Assembly (NCBI GenBank): GCA_032158125.1
Contig: JASKOT010000008.1
Span: 186,001 to 250,000 of the forward strand
DNA from: Papiliotrema nemorosa
Taxonomy: Eukaryota > Basidiomycota > Tremellomycetes > Tremellales > Rhynchogastremaceae
DNA length: 64,000 nucleotides
Reading direction: 5' to 3'
The position numbers were made by a program, and so were the translations under genes. A model generated the notes under the pieces. The model was not told the DNA's origin. It did no database searches and worked only from the letters and a program-made list of their open reading frames with translations. Each line of letters opens with the position of its first letter. Position 1 is the first letter of the stretch. This document shows, in pieces, positions 1 through 11,256 of this stretch.

Positions 1-103
1 GGGTACCGGTTGTTTATTGGAGGCCCGACATCTCCGCACTCCCTCGTCTGCATTCTTGTTCACCTGCTTTGCGTTGCAGATACCGCGAGCCCCTGCTCGC
101 GTC

Positions 104-3100
104 ATGCCCTCAACTGCGCCTGTCAAACGTCTAGCTCCTAGACCTGAGAAGCCTTCAGGGTCGGGTATAGTCGTATCGCCGGTCAACCAGCCAAACACCG
201 CGAGCGCTTCTGGCAGTTCGCCAAGAGGACAGAAGCGCGCGAGGCCCTTGTCAAGCTGCGCAAGTTGTCGTCGGTGAGTTGATGCTCGATGGAGCTTGAA
301 TGGAGCTACAGATGCTAAGACTCCAGCTTGAAGCTGAAATGTTCTCGAGTATGGCCATGTGAGGAGTGTGAGACTGGTTCCAAATTCCAAGTCTATGCTT
401 AACTCACTGCATCATAGGCCAACGGAGGGGAACTTCACGCTCTTGTCCAGATGGAGAAGGACAAGTTCATCATGCCGCAAAGTATGTCGGTTTCGACCCT
501 TAAGAATATTGATCCCGCATGGACAAGGCTGAACGAGTAGATCTGTCGGTGCGAGGGAAGAAGAGGTATGCTCGGATTTCGGTCGTTTATTTATACGCAG
601 CTGCGTCGTCGAATAGCATCGCTGGAAGCCATGCTTGCTGCGGGAACTTCGAACCACAGACAACCACCACCAGATGCTGAGCCTGAGCATCGTGACTCCA
701 CTCGCCGTATTACACTCAATCATGCTGCGAACGTCAAGTCCACCCGAATACCTGGGACCGAAGAGACGGACACCGACTCGGTGAGGAGTTCGAGCTCGGA
801 TGATGAGCAAGCTTTAGGCGAAACATACGGTACATTGGCCATCGATACGAACGGCAATGCCAAGTTTGTGGGTAGTCTCGCTGGTAGTGCATATCTCCAA
901 GATTATCACGGCGACGAAGAACAAACTTCCAGGCAGCCGTCGGCATCGCCTATCCCACAGACCTCTCCAAACACAGCTCAACGTCCAGAATGTAGGCAAT
1001 CGAGCCCCCGTAACGAACCCTGCTAATGGAAGACTCGTTCAGAGCACAATTACCCGACTGGAAAACGGAAGGTCGCGCAATGGCAGCATCTTATTGGTCA
1101 AACGTCAACTGGATGTAGGTCCAATAGCTGGACACATTGCTGATCCTATCAAGACATCAAGTCATACCCCGCCCGACGTTTGACAATGACTACCTTCTAG
1201 TCGCGTACGACCCCGAAGCACCGCTACACCCACACAAAGTCGCATGTGTCTTCTTCGTCCTGGCCCTAGGCGTCCTCATGGATGTAGATCGCCCAGATGG
1301 TAAGTCAATCAGACACTTGGCTTGGACTGAAAGTTCATTAGATCGTGAGCGTAGTGATGCCCTTTACTCGGCCGGAGTCGCATGCTTTGATCTGACCGAG
1401 CCGCACAAATGCAGCTTGCCCACTGTACAGGCGCTACATCTGAGAGGCACATATATCCTCAATAGTGACGGTGCGTGTTGGTTGTGTGAGTCCTGCTTAC
1501 GGCAGGCCATCATGGCGCGGAGAACTTTTGGCCATTGCTAGGTCAAGCGGTCAAGATCGCTCAAAGTGTGAGCAGTCCAGCATCACGGATCGTCAGATTA
1601 CGGCACTGATATGTCTCTGTAGTTGGGGCTGCACCGCGATGCGGAGAAATTTGGCTTGATGATGTACGATGTCGAGGAGCGCCGACAGGTCTTCTGGGAG
1701 CTCGTCGTAAGCGCAGAGCTATCCGTGTGTCAAGGCTCACCAGAAGACTCACGATCGTACACAAGCTATTTGTTTTGGGAGGTATGATGCTTCTCGCGAA
1801 CCCCAAAGTCCATGCGTTGATTTTAAGACCCAGTGCTATTAGCAACAGACACACCGATACCAAATTGCCCGAGTCCGACGAACTCTTCATAGCGGACGCA
1901 GCGGGATGTGAGTCATGGCCAGAAGTGGTATGCCTACTGCAAGCTAATCTCCAGATCATCATGCGAAGGTGCGCTCGATATCCCAAGCCAGTGGACTCTG
2001 AGGTAGCAATCTGAGGCTGATTACAGCATCGTCTGGTCCAGATCATGGAGCGTGTCATTGACATCGTGAGTCGGCACCCGAAACTTTTTTGCCATAAAAG
2101 CTCACGTGCAAGCAAGTTCAGGTCACTTCGATCTCATACAGCGATATCACAACACTGGACCAAGAGCTAGAAGAGTGTGCGTCATAGGACGTCATCCGCG
2201 CTGATCAGCCCCAGTTTGGCAAAATCTCCCCGAATCTCTGATGTGTCACGTTCGGATACCGGACTTACCCATGGACGACTCCGTGGGAACGACCTTGGTA
2301 GGTCCCGAGTATCGTGTAGTGCTTATGATATTAGCTTCTACAGCGTCTCGGCATTCGCGTCTTGATATCAGAGACAAGACTTTACCTCAACCGCCCAGCC
2401 TTCGTGGCGGCCATCAAACAGAATCCAGATGCCCCGTCCCATTCAAGATACCGCGCTAGCTTCGTGACTACGTATTACAGTGCTCAGGAGCTCGCACAGC
2501 TTTTGGAACAGCTAGTGACGCACAAGCCAAACGTCGCTCGCAAATGGTACGTTTGTTCCAATCTGGCAACCTTGAGGCGAGCTGGCATTGATCCCGCAGG
2601 TGGTTCTTCTGGTTTCATGCCTTCTCTTCTGCCGTCTGTCTGTAAGTCACCTGGAACCCGAAAGTGCAACTTGATTTGTTCTGACGGTGTAGATCAGCTA
2701 TAGCTATCCTTGCGCCCACTTGCGCATTCGCATCGCCTTCACTCAGATCTCTGAATAGACTCTGCAAGCTATTCAATACGCCGCAAGGGACGAATCCCTG
2801 TGCGAAACGATGGGCTCCGACCATTGAACGATTGCTGCGGACAGCTGAGAGTGTTTCCAAAGACAGGACACCACAGGATGGTGCCTCGCAAGACGGTGAG
2901 CTTCTCACGTCTTCCGCTTTGATATCGTCATTGGGTGATATCGCTGATCTTCAGTTCCCGACAACGGCGATTTCCCCCGGCATTTGTTGTTGGCTACGGA
3001 GCCTAGGGGGATTCAAAGTGCGCCAACGCCCGTATCCCCAACCAGCAGCACTTCCAAAGTCCCAACACCGGCGATTGTCAGGCAACCCGCTGTATTTGAC

Positions 3101-3387
3101 CCTCTATCAGAAGTCTCGTCAAGCACAGATGGACAAGATTACCTGCAGAGTGTGTACGGTAACCTCGGTTATGCCGACTTCCTTCCCTTGTACGACACCA
3201 TATCAGGTCCTGTACAAAACAGTGCAACTTCTGCCTCAGGTACGGACGACGGCGTATGCGGCGACTAACAGTAGGCACTTTGGTGGGTGATGGCGCCGAG
3301 ACGATTCTGGGCGCTGCAGATCCTGGCGTCCAGGATTTCATGACCTTGTTGGAATCTGCATGTTTGAACGTCAGCGCGGAGTTGTGA
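104..3387 (+). CDS. Zn(2)-Cys(6) fungal transcription factor
   Basis: Probable nuclear DNA-binding regulator. After a basic, low-complexity N-terminus, the first exon ends in a zinc-cluster start (C-A-S-C-R-R). A GTGAGT...CCAG intron (274-326) joins it in frame to L-K-L-K-C-S-R-V-W-P-C-E-E-C, the usual Zn2Cys6 pattern. The last cysteine follows a further intron in R-R-G-T-S-R-S-C-P. Near 1200-1750 are pieces of the fungal-specific transcription factor domain (PF04082 type), for example H-P-H-K-V-A-C-V-F-F-V-L-A-L-G and V-E-E-R-R-Q-V-F-W-E-L-V. I chose the ATG at 104 because the codons upstream lack an ATG in that frame. The reading ends at TGA 3385-3387. There are many introns, so internal exon limits are approximate. 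The target genes are unknown. It converges on the RING-finger gene downstream. Confidence 0.8.
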
Positions 3388-3734
3388 AAGAGGCGATCAT
3401 CTGGGCTAAATACATCGATGAGTACCTCAACGTCGTCTAGTAGTGCAGTCCGGTTTACTGGTTATGACAACACTGCCGTCGACTATACATGCAACATGGA
3501 TAATGAATTCTAAGCTACATAGTTTAGTGCGCGTCTATTTTCATACAGAGACCCTTAGTCGCAATTCGTACAGGTCCATCGTGAGGATCGTGACTTATCT
3601 GATTTGTCGTTGTCTGGCCACACAGTAGCACTGAGTGCTCATCCCTTCTCTTCGTGACTTATCTCCCCAGGAACGCAGGTAATCTAGGTCGAGGTCCAAT
3701 CGCTGGTCGAACGCGTGGCCGCAAACTCTCCTGA
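3388..3734. other. Convergent intergenic region
   Basis: About 350 bases between the 3' ends of the zinc-cluster factor (+) and the RING-finger gene (-). I see no convincing ORF, RNA gene or repeat in it; it presumably holds both 3' UTRs. Confidence 0.6.
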
Positions 3735-5767
3735 TCACGCTCGACGTCTGGCCTTGATACCAGCCACAACACCCTTCTTCGGTCTGCCTTGAGCATCCAC
3801 GATGCTCAGCTTCTCCAACATCGAGCCGGAGCTTGTCTTGCCCAGAGCTGAGGTATTGGTAGATACCCTGATATTCTTTTTGTCGGCGAAAACGGGTCGT
3901 TCCGGTGTACATGCCGTGAGGTCCACCACCTCCGCCGTCGCCGGAGTCATCTTTAGAGCCTTTCGCTTTTCGCTTTCCTCCTTGGTCGTCTGAAATGGAT
4001 TTGCTTTTCGTTTCAGCTGAGATGCTGTGGGAAGAGGAGGAGGACTAGAGTCCAGGACCATCACGTCCTCGTCCTCATCGTCAGCAATCAAGCCAAAACT
4101 CGCCGGGTTCTCCTTGTTGTCAAAATATTTCGAATGCTTCGCCGCATTGGTCTTGGTCTTGTTACCTTTCGAGCCGCTAGCAAATGACTTGGCCCCAATG
4201 TCGAATGAGAAAGTCCGGGCAGTAGGATGTCTGACAGTCTCCACACGAGAAGGAGACGAAGAAGGGTGGATGAATGAGCTCGAGATGATGAGCGATTCGT
4301 CTTCTGCATCGTAATTTGTCGATTGTCTTGGACGTCCAGTGCCACGTAGAACTGGCTGATCGGTATCGTCCAGGTCGATGTCAGGAAGATCCGACCACAA
4401 CTTGTCGTCTTCCTCCTCGTCCTGAAGCTGTTTTTCCGGTGAAGCAGCCGAAGCGGGAGGCGAGACTTGCTGTCTCATTGGCATCTCAATTTGAGCTCGT
4501 AACGCCTTGTTCTCTTTCTTGAGTTCCTCAATCTCCGCTTTGAGCTCTCGTCGCCCTTCTACCTGCACATGAGCTTCCCCACCCCCCCTTTTTGACGACT
4601 GTCCGCACCTTTGCTGAAAGGAGCTTCAGCGTTTTGGTCCTTTCGTTAAGCGTGGTAGTCAGGGACGCTTTGTCCGCTTTGAGCGTCTCCGTTTCACTGA
4701 GCATCAGTGCCTGAACCCCTTTGACCTCGCAGATTTAGAGGGTCACTCACCGCTTCATCATTGCCATCATGGTCGAATGATCCTTCTCTCGCTCCTCCGC
4801 CGCCGACTTTGCATGACGTCTAGCCACCTGCTCCTCCTGGAGGCCTCTTCTTAGACTCGACACGTCTTTTTCAAGGCTGTTCATTTGTGCGGCGGCTTTC
4901 TTTCGTTCCTTATCGACAGCTTTCTGCACCTCTTGAGGCATAGTGATAGTCGCCATTTCCCGCATATCGCGTTCTGCCCGTTTAACCTTTTGTTGGTGTT
5001 CCGCCACTTGGCCACGTAATGTGTCGATCACAGGATGAGTCTCGAGTGTCTTTTTGAGATCGGAAATGGCTTTGCTGAGTCCCCCGACATATGTCTGCCC
5101 TGTAAGCATAGGCCGACTGTTGGGTCCACCACACTCACCTTTATACCTTCGACCGCTTTAACCGACACCAAGTCTTCCTCGAGCTGTTTCATTCTCCTCA
5201 TTCCTCCCTCCATGTCCTCTTCCGCGCTATCAGCATTCATTCCTTTCACTTCCGCAGTCAGGCCCTTAGCTCTCCTCGCTAGACCCATCACCTCCCTGTC
5301 CTTCCCCTTGCTCGATGATCCGCCAGTCGTGGGTCGTATAGGGGAACTACCAGCCTGACTCGAGCCGTCTCCACTGAGATTGATAAATAGTCTATGTATG
5401 TTCATTTGACCCGTTTCTGGATCTACGAAACATTCCGCTCGACACGTCGGACATTCCACAGGTGCTTCGGAACCGGTCGGTGAATCTTCTCGTTCGTGTG
5501 GGTCTTGTCGTTCTCTCTGCGCGGCGATCCATGAGCTCGTTTGAGCCTTGAACCAGTCCAAAAGACATTCCTCGTGGAAGACATGACCTGATATGAGTTC
5601 TATACTTCGCACCAATGTTGGGAAGGTGTATTTAGAGGGAGTAAGGTAGACGTACCGCAGTCGGGGGTAGCTATGGGACAAATCTCGTCCAGATCATCAT
5701 GCTTGTTGAACAAGCTGTCCATACATATTGGACAGTGGACACTGTCGAGCCGTTGAGCAGGGCTCAT
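3735..5767 (-). CDS. TRAIP-like RING-H2 E3 ubiquitin ligase with coiled coils
   Basis: Probable nuclear E3 ubiquitin ligase. The start at 5767 opens a RING: C12-P-I-C15, C37-G-H39, H42, C45, then about 38 residues (an acidic, charged insert) before C-P-T-C. Exon 1 joins exon 2 inside the finger (C-G|H-V-F-H). Right after the finger comes I-H-R-L-F-I-N-L, matching the I-I-N-K-L-F-F-D-L segment that follows the RING in animal TRAIP. Long heptad-rich coiled coils follow (about residues 150-370). The C-terminal third is Ser/Lys-rich and disordered, ending in a basic tail (K-A-R-R-R-A). In animals TRAIP ubiquitinates the replisome at stalled forks and DNA-protein crosslinks; transferring that role to this protein is inference. 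Four short introns are clear. A generic RING/coiled-coil protein is the alternative. Confidence 0.72.
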
Positions 5768-6366
5768 GCTGTGAAGAATTGGGTGTTACTCTCAGGTGAA
5801 TGAGAGGTGTCGCTAATTCGCAACAACAAAAGTCACACGCGCGTAGAGTGTTGAGAGTGGAGCTGGAAAATAGGCGCGCGAGATGGACCTCATGCACTAG
5901 AAAAAAATGGCACAGTGCGATTTCCCCTTCTTTACATCCTCTCCATATAGGTAAGTCACAGAAACACAACAATGAAGCCTCATACTGACATATGTAGAGT
6001 CGCTTGAACAGTTGCTCACATATACCACAACTTTTAGGTGCTCGGAGGGGATTAGATCAAGCTGTCCGTCACCCTCCCTACTGGGACGGTGGTGCGTCGA
6101 GTCTTTCTTTTCTACGGCTGTATAGGAACTTTTTGTGTATGGTCGGAAGGCTTTTGTGGCGTCACATATAGTACTATAGAGGTATGAGCATGAACAGTTG
6201 TCCGGTGGAGAGTGCTGTATATCTGCCGTGTCGAGCCATAGAGTGAGGTTTGGGTCGGGGTAACGCGAGTGTCCTTCTGAAACCGCTTTCGGACAGCTGT
6301 GACGGGCTATCATCTGGATCATCAATCGTTCATCCACATCCTCCTTCCAGGGCGCATCTCTCAGCA
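5768..6366. other. Divergent promoter region (RING ligase / S28 peptidase)
   Basis: About 600 bases between two divergent start codons. A 215-codon open frame crosses part of it on the minus strand, but it runs antisense into the peptidase signal-peptide exon and shows no domain. No repeat or RNA gene was seen. Confidence 0.5.
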
Positions 6367-8522
6367 ATGCGGACGACCGACATTGTTCTGGCAGGTCTGC
6401 TGCCTCTGTTGGTATCCGCGAATGTCGAGCTCGACGCTGCGACGCACAATCGATTGCTTCTGAGCGGTCGTCCACAAGTCGGACTATGGAAGGCACTTCA
6501 TCGGCAGAAGCAGCAAGAAGCCAATCTCCTGCACGAGTAATCAATCCCTTTCTCCCCCTGAGATACGCAGATCTGACCGTACAGCGAGGCGCACGATTCT
6601 CAAGCGGTACTCTCGGCTATCAAACCCAAGCCCAAATACCCATCTCACTGCTTCCCTCAACCCATATCGCACTTTGACCCGACGTACAATCAGACTTTCT
6701 GTCAACGATATTGGATAGATGCAAGCTCTTACAAACCCGGCGGACCGGTATTCCTTCTCGATGGAGGAGAGACAAGCGGAGCGGATCGGTAGGTCTCCCA
6801 GGGTTGAGTGTTGTTGACGGTAGTATCCCTTTTCTCGAGAAAGGCATCTTGGAGATCCTCTCGAATACCACAAACGGACTGTCGATCGTCCTTGAACATC
6901 GATATTATGGAAAGTCTGTACCGGTTTCCTCCTTTTCCACGGACGATCTGCGGTTCCTGAACAATGAAGAGGCTCTAGAGGACTCGGCCAATGCAAGTAA
7001 AATGTCCATCTGGTAAAGCTCGACTGACTTGCAGTTCATTCGACACTTCCAACCGCCCGCTTCGGTTCTGCAACTGGAAGACGCGCAAAGCCTTCGAGCG
7101 AATAACACCCCTTGGATATATTATGGTGGATCGTACGCTGGAGCCAGGGCGGCGCATATGCGTGTAGAATATCCGGATCTAGTCTGGGGTGCGATAGCGA
7201 GCAGTGGTAAGTTCATCGCCTTTCAGATTGATTCTGTGGGACCTATAAGCTCATTACAGCCGTGACGCATGCGCAGATCAATTTCCCCCAATACTTTGAT
7301 CCCATACAAGAGTATGGTCCCGTAGATTGCATCTCGGCCTTGCAATCAGCCGTAAAGACCATTGACACACTGCTCGACTTGCCCGGACCCGTCCCGACTT
7401 TTGTCAAGGGAATGTTCGGCTTGGAAGCTCTCAAAGACGATGCAGATTTTGCGGATGTCATCAGCAGTCCTCTTGGTGCGTCGTTCGCCCCGAACCTGGC
7501 GGTTTAGGCTGATGAGGTAGGATTCTGGCAAGCTAAAAATTGGGATCCGGCCGTAGGTAGCGATGCCTTCCAAGGGTTCTGCGACGCCCTCACTGCCGGA
7601 GGAGCAGGCAGTACAATCGGCTTGATCCGAATGTAAGCCCAAGCACCTTGCACCTTGCCAGTGCACGCAAGCTAAGACGCAGTCCCGCCGAAGTGGTCAA
7701 TTACGGCCGATACGTCAAAGAGCATATCGTATCCCAATGTCCTGAAACGGCAAATGGCAAACCCGATGTAGAAGACTGTTTTGGGTCAGGGGACGATAGA
7801 AAATTCCAAGATGAGGATTTGTCGCAGACTTGGAGATTGTGGTTATTCCAGGTTTGCACACAATGGGGATACTTTATGCCTGCGCCTCTTGAAGGTCCAA
7901 GTATAATCTCAAGCAAGTGAGTCGTCACCCCTCCACCCATGAGCCTCTCTAAGTGTCTCGATGATAATTTGTCTTACTCGGGGGAGGTGACAATGATGCT
8001 GATGACAGATTAACACTGGAACACACTGCCAAGATCTGTAAACAAGCCTATCTACCCGGAAAACACTTTGCGGTCCCTCCTCTTCCTGATGTAGAATCAG
8101 TGAACCGACGAGGAGATTATGCAATCGAAGCGGACAGGTTGGCGTTCATCGATGGAGATCGAGATCCATGGAGAGTCATGGTGAGTTAGCCTGTATCTCA
8201 TCTGATACCCGAGGCTTACAAGATAGACCCCGCAGAGTGACCTGGCACCTAGGAGAACCTCCTCCGTGAACAAGCCCGTCCATCTGATCTTCGGTGAGTC
8301 ACACCCGTTCCCCGATGGATTTAGTTGATGCTTTAGATGGCGTCCATCATTACGACGAGGTGAATGCTCTTGCTGATCGATCTGTCGGAATTAGCTAACT
8401 AGTAGAATGGCTTAAAAGACCACTCATTGGAACCATCGAGGATTCGAGACGTCCATGAGCTCGAGAAAAACTTCATCTCTGAATGGGTTGCCCAGTTTAA
8501 CGAGCAGAAGAAGAAAGACTAG
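6367..8522 (+). CDS. Peptidase family S28 (prolyl carboxypeptidase / DPP2-like), secreted
   Basis: Secreted or vacuolar serine peptidase predicted to cleave after proline. The ATG at 6367 opens a short hydrophobic signal peptide (V-L-A-G-L-L-P-L-L-V-S-A). Family signatures follow in order: P-I-S-H-F-D-P near the N-terminus, G-P-V-F-L-L-D-G-G-E, L-E-H-R-Y-Y-G-K-S, and the nucleophile elbow Y-Y-G-G-S-Y-A-G-A. The acid is probably in G-D-R-D-P-W-R and the histidine in G-V-H-H-Y-D-E-N-G-L. Several N-x-S/T sites fit secretion. There are around nine introns, most in frame with GTNNGT donors. It ends in a lysine-rich tail before TAG. No truncation is visible. It shares a divergent promoter with the RING ligase and is tail-to-tail with the DGAT2 gene. 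Confidence 0.88.
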
Positions 8523-8687
8523 ACAATTAGATTACCGTCTGGGCGGATGCACAAAAGCGCCGCAAAGGGACAAGGGAAACCCAGTGTCTGAGACAGACCT
8601 CGACCGGGCTATACAAATTACGTGTGTGAATATGCATCTATGATCTGCAAAATGCAAGCGGCCAAGGGATGGTATGAACAAAGTAGC

Positions 8688-10778
8688 CTAAGCAACGAGC
8701 GTGAGCTCTTTTGTCCTGTTCCTAGCGTAGACATCCTTGTACTTGTCCCAGATTCTACTCCCGTCAGCCCGACATGCACAGGCAAATATCTGCAAGAGAT
8801 AGAGCTTACCGCATGAGCTCGTTTATGTATAGCTCGTGGAACTCTTGGACTTTCTCGTCTGAGGGATTTGGGTCCTTTTCGAGACGTATAGGTCGACCGA
8901 CTGGGACGTGTCAGGGGACCCTCGCGCGAAGGAATCGATGGCAGCTTACAAACGGATACGATAGGATGACGGAAGGGCTGTAGAGTGAGCTTGGAAATTG
9001 CGCAATCGGCGCGGAGTGACTGACCATCAAGCCTATGTTATCTAGGGCGCCTTGTTAGCAAAGACTCAATCTTCCCGTTGGGTACGACATACAGTTGAAA
9101 ATTCTGGCTCATCAGCTTCAGTTCTTTGGTGAGGTGCGTGCTCACCCTCGACCATAGAACAGCGGCAGGGTAAACCCGAAAATCCCCTGGAACTTCTTCT
9201 GCAACGTGTACAACACCGAGCCTTTATTATTCGCTCTGCCACGTCAGCCACCCCAGCCGATTTCACGCAGAATGTTGGGGCAAGGAACATACAGCTGGTC
9301 GTATATCTACCATCAGCCACATTCGCATCTCGACCGAGATTGACTCACATCATTCTCACCAAACGAAAATACAGGCACCAGATCCGCTCCTTCCCTTATA
9401 GCCATCTTGACGAATCCATACCGTTTCTTCAAGGTCAAATCAGCCGTTCCGGGATGAGCAGATAATGACTCTGCTGCACCCCCAACGACAATCGCGATTC
9501 CCGTTCCTGCACCTTTGGAGAGGATGTTGGCGCAGGATGGTTTGGAGACGGATGCTACGCCGTGCAACATGAGGAAATCTCGGTAGAATGGCATTTTGAA
9601 GTTTGATTCTGTGCATCAGCGAATGCCCTTGCTTCGGAGTTGAATTCGAAGATGATTGACAGCCAAAGTAAGACTTGTTGAATCATAAAAACTTACCCAG
9701 GGTCAGAAGGTGAGGGCGGATACCCGGGAATGTCTCTGAGAATCCCGTACCTTCCGTTGCAAACGTTGCAAAAGCGCCCCTGGGGGAGTCAGCGTCCAGA
9801 TGTCCAGCAGCACGATGGCATAGTCTGCACGTACATTCCGATGATCCCATGAGGATGATAGCCGAAAAGATAGGGTCTTTCGCTCGGCAAATCTGCCTCC
9901 TGAAATGATCAGTTCTGGTAGGTACTGCTTCGCGGTGACTAACCTTGACTATACTACAAGGGTAATACTCTGCCAATCAACTCATGTCGACATTGGAGGG
10001 TGGACGCTTACGAGCAAAGTATTTCCAGATAAAAAACCTCCTGGCCCATTCTTTGGGTCTACCTCCCCAATCCGGAGCTTGATCGAATTGGATCCAGATT
10101 AGGTATGGGACCAAGACGACCCACAAAGGTGGTAATGACCTAATCGTGAGCGTGATCCTCGGCCTTGTTGTCACGAGGACACATAGGGCAAGACTGGTAG
10201 AAAGTGAGCACTCACATGAGGAGGAGAAAAATGAAGAGGCATATGGGGAGGAGTAGAGCCCATAATGCCACGGCGGCAGTCTGTAATCGTCGATGAGGAG
10301 GGATATGTAACGGTGCGAATCTGTCGTCAGTGCTAGATCCACCACGAAACCGTGACCCAGATGAAGTAGGACCCCAAAAGGTATCTAGGAGGTGTCAGAG
10401 TACTCACTTGACCTCTACATTCTTCGAGATGGATTCCCGAATCTCCTCGAGATTTATACTACTCATCAGAGGAGATCGCATCCTCTGACTTATACTTCCA
10501 AACCGACTTCTTCTCCCATCTCCGTTCCTACTCCCCTTGCCGTTTCCCGTATCAGTGTCGGCCGTATTTGGATCCAGGGCATCTTTCTCCAGTCTAGGGG
10601 AATCGTCCTCCGAGGGGGTTTCGGGCGAGTCATCTTTCCGCTGTACTCCTGTATCGTTCCCAGCATCATCAACAGAGTCCTCGTGCGCACTGGTGGTAGG
10701 TTGACCCAGCAGCGCAGAGTTCTGTGGAACACCTCCTTTTCGATTCCGCAGCTCGTTGGTGCTTGACGTCACGCTCAT
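8688..10778 (-). CDS. DGA1: Diacylglycerol O-acyltransferase, DGAT2 family
   Basis: ER/lipid-droplet enzyme transferring an acyl group from acyl-CoA to diacylglycerol to make triacylglycerol. The start at 10778 gives a hydrophilic, Ser/Asp-rich N-terminus of about 125 residues. Then comes the DGAT2 entry segment (F-A-P-L-H-I-P...R-R-L-Q-T) and a hydrophobic hairpin. Diagnostic motifs follow: Y-H-P-H-G-I-I-G (catalytic HPHG), Y-R-D-F-L-M-L-H-G-V, the strongly conserved V-V-G-G-A-A-E-S-L, the R-x-G-F-V-K-like R-Y-G-F-V-K, and D-L-V-P-V-F-S-F-G-E-N-D. The C-terminus I-W-D-K-Y-K-D is also typical, with TAG at 8688-8690. It is broken by many short introns. Length and motif order are normal for the family. 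Confidence 0.93.
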
Positions 10779-11256
10779 CTCGCAAGACGCGACAGTCTCG
10801 AAGCAGGAATGTAACCGCCAAGGTATCGGTATCCAGCTGACAGAGTCAGGTGTTGCGGAACGAGATCCAGGAGATGCACTGATCGCTGTTGACTTTCGAC
10901 TCGGCTACTCGGGGCGTAGGATCGATCAGAGCAAAGGAATTGAGGCTCGAGAACAGGTCGGATGCAAAGGAATGAGATGTGTACGTCGGCGAGATGTATG
11001 AATGCGTCTTCGTCATTCCCAGTCTCTGGTCTGGCCAACCTCCACCTCTCTCACCTTTGCTTGGGATCCGCGCGATTCCGGTCCGCAGTGCACACGGCTG
11101 CGTCCGAGTCAGTACCAATCCGACTTGAACGCTCATTGGGAGGAGGAGCCACTGTATAACGATGCATATGCAAAGAAGAAGATCTATCCCTGAAGGTGTC
11201 AAATCGATCTGTGGCGCCCTATACCTGGGCACGAGACTACACGGCGAGAGCTACCC
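10779..11256. other. DGA1 upstream region
   Basis: About 480 bases between the DGA1 start and the permease stop codon, both genes on the minus strand. It should hold the DGA1 promoter and the permease 3' UTR. I see no ORF with family character, RNA gene or repeat. Confidence 0.5.

Noticed and set aside
1561..2115. 184-codon minus-strand frame inside the zinc-cluster gene
   Set aside because: It lies antisense to the transcription-factor domain exons, which have clear family motifs on the plus strand.
5897..6544. 215-codon minus-strand frame in the divergent promoter
   Set aside because: It overlaps antisense to the peptidase signal-peptide exon, has no domain, and no sensible promoter or splice context.
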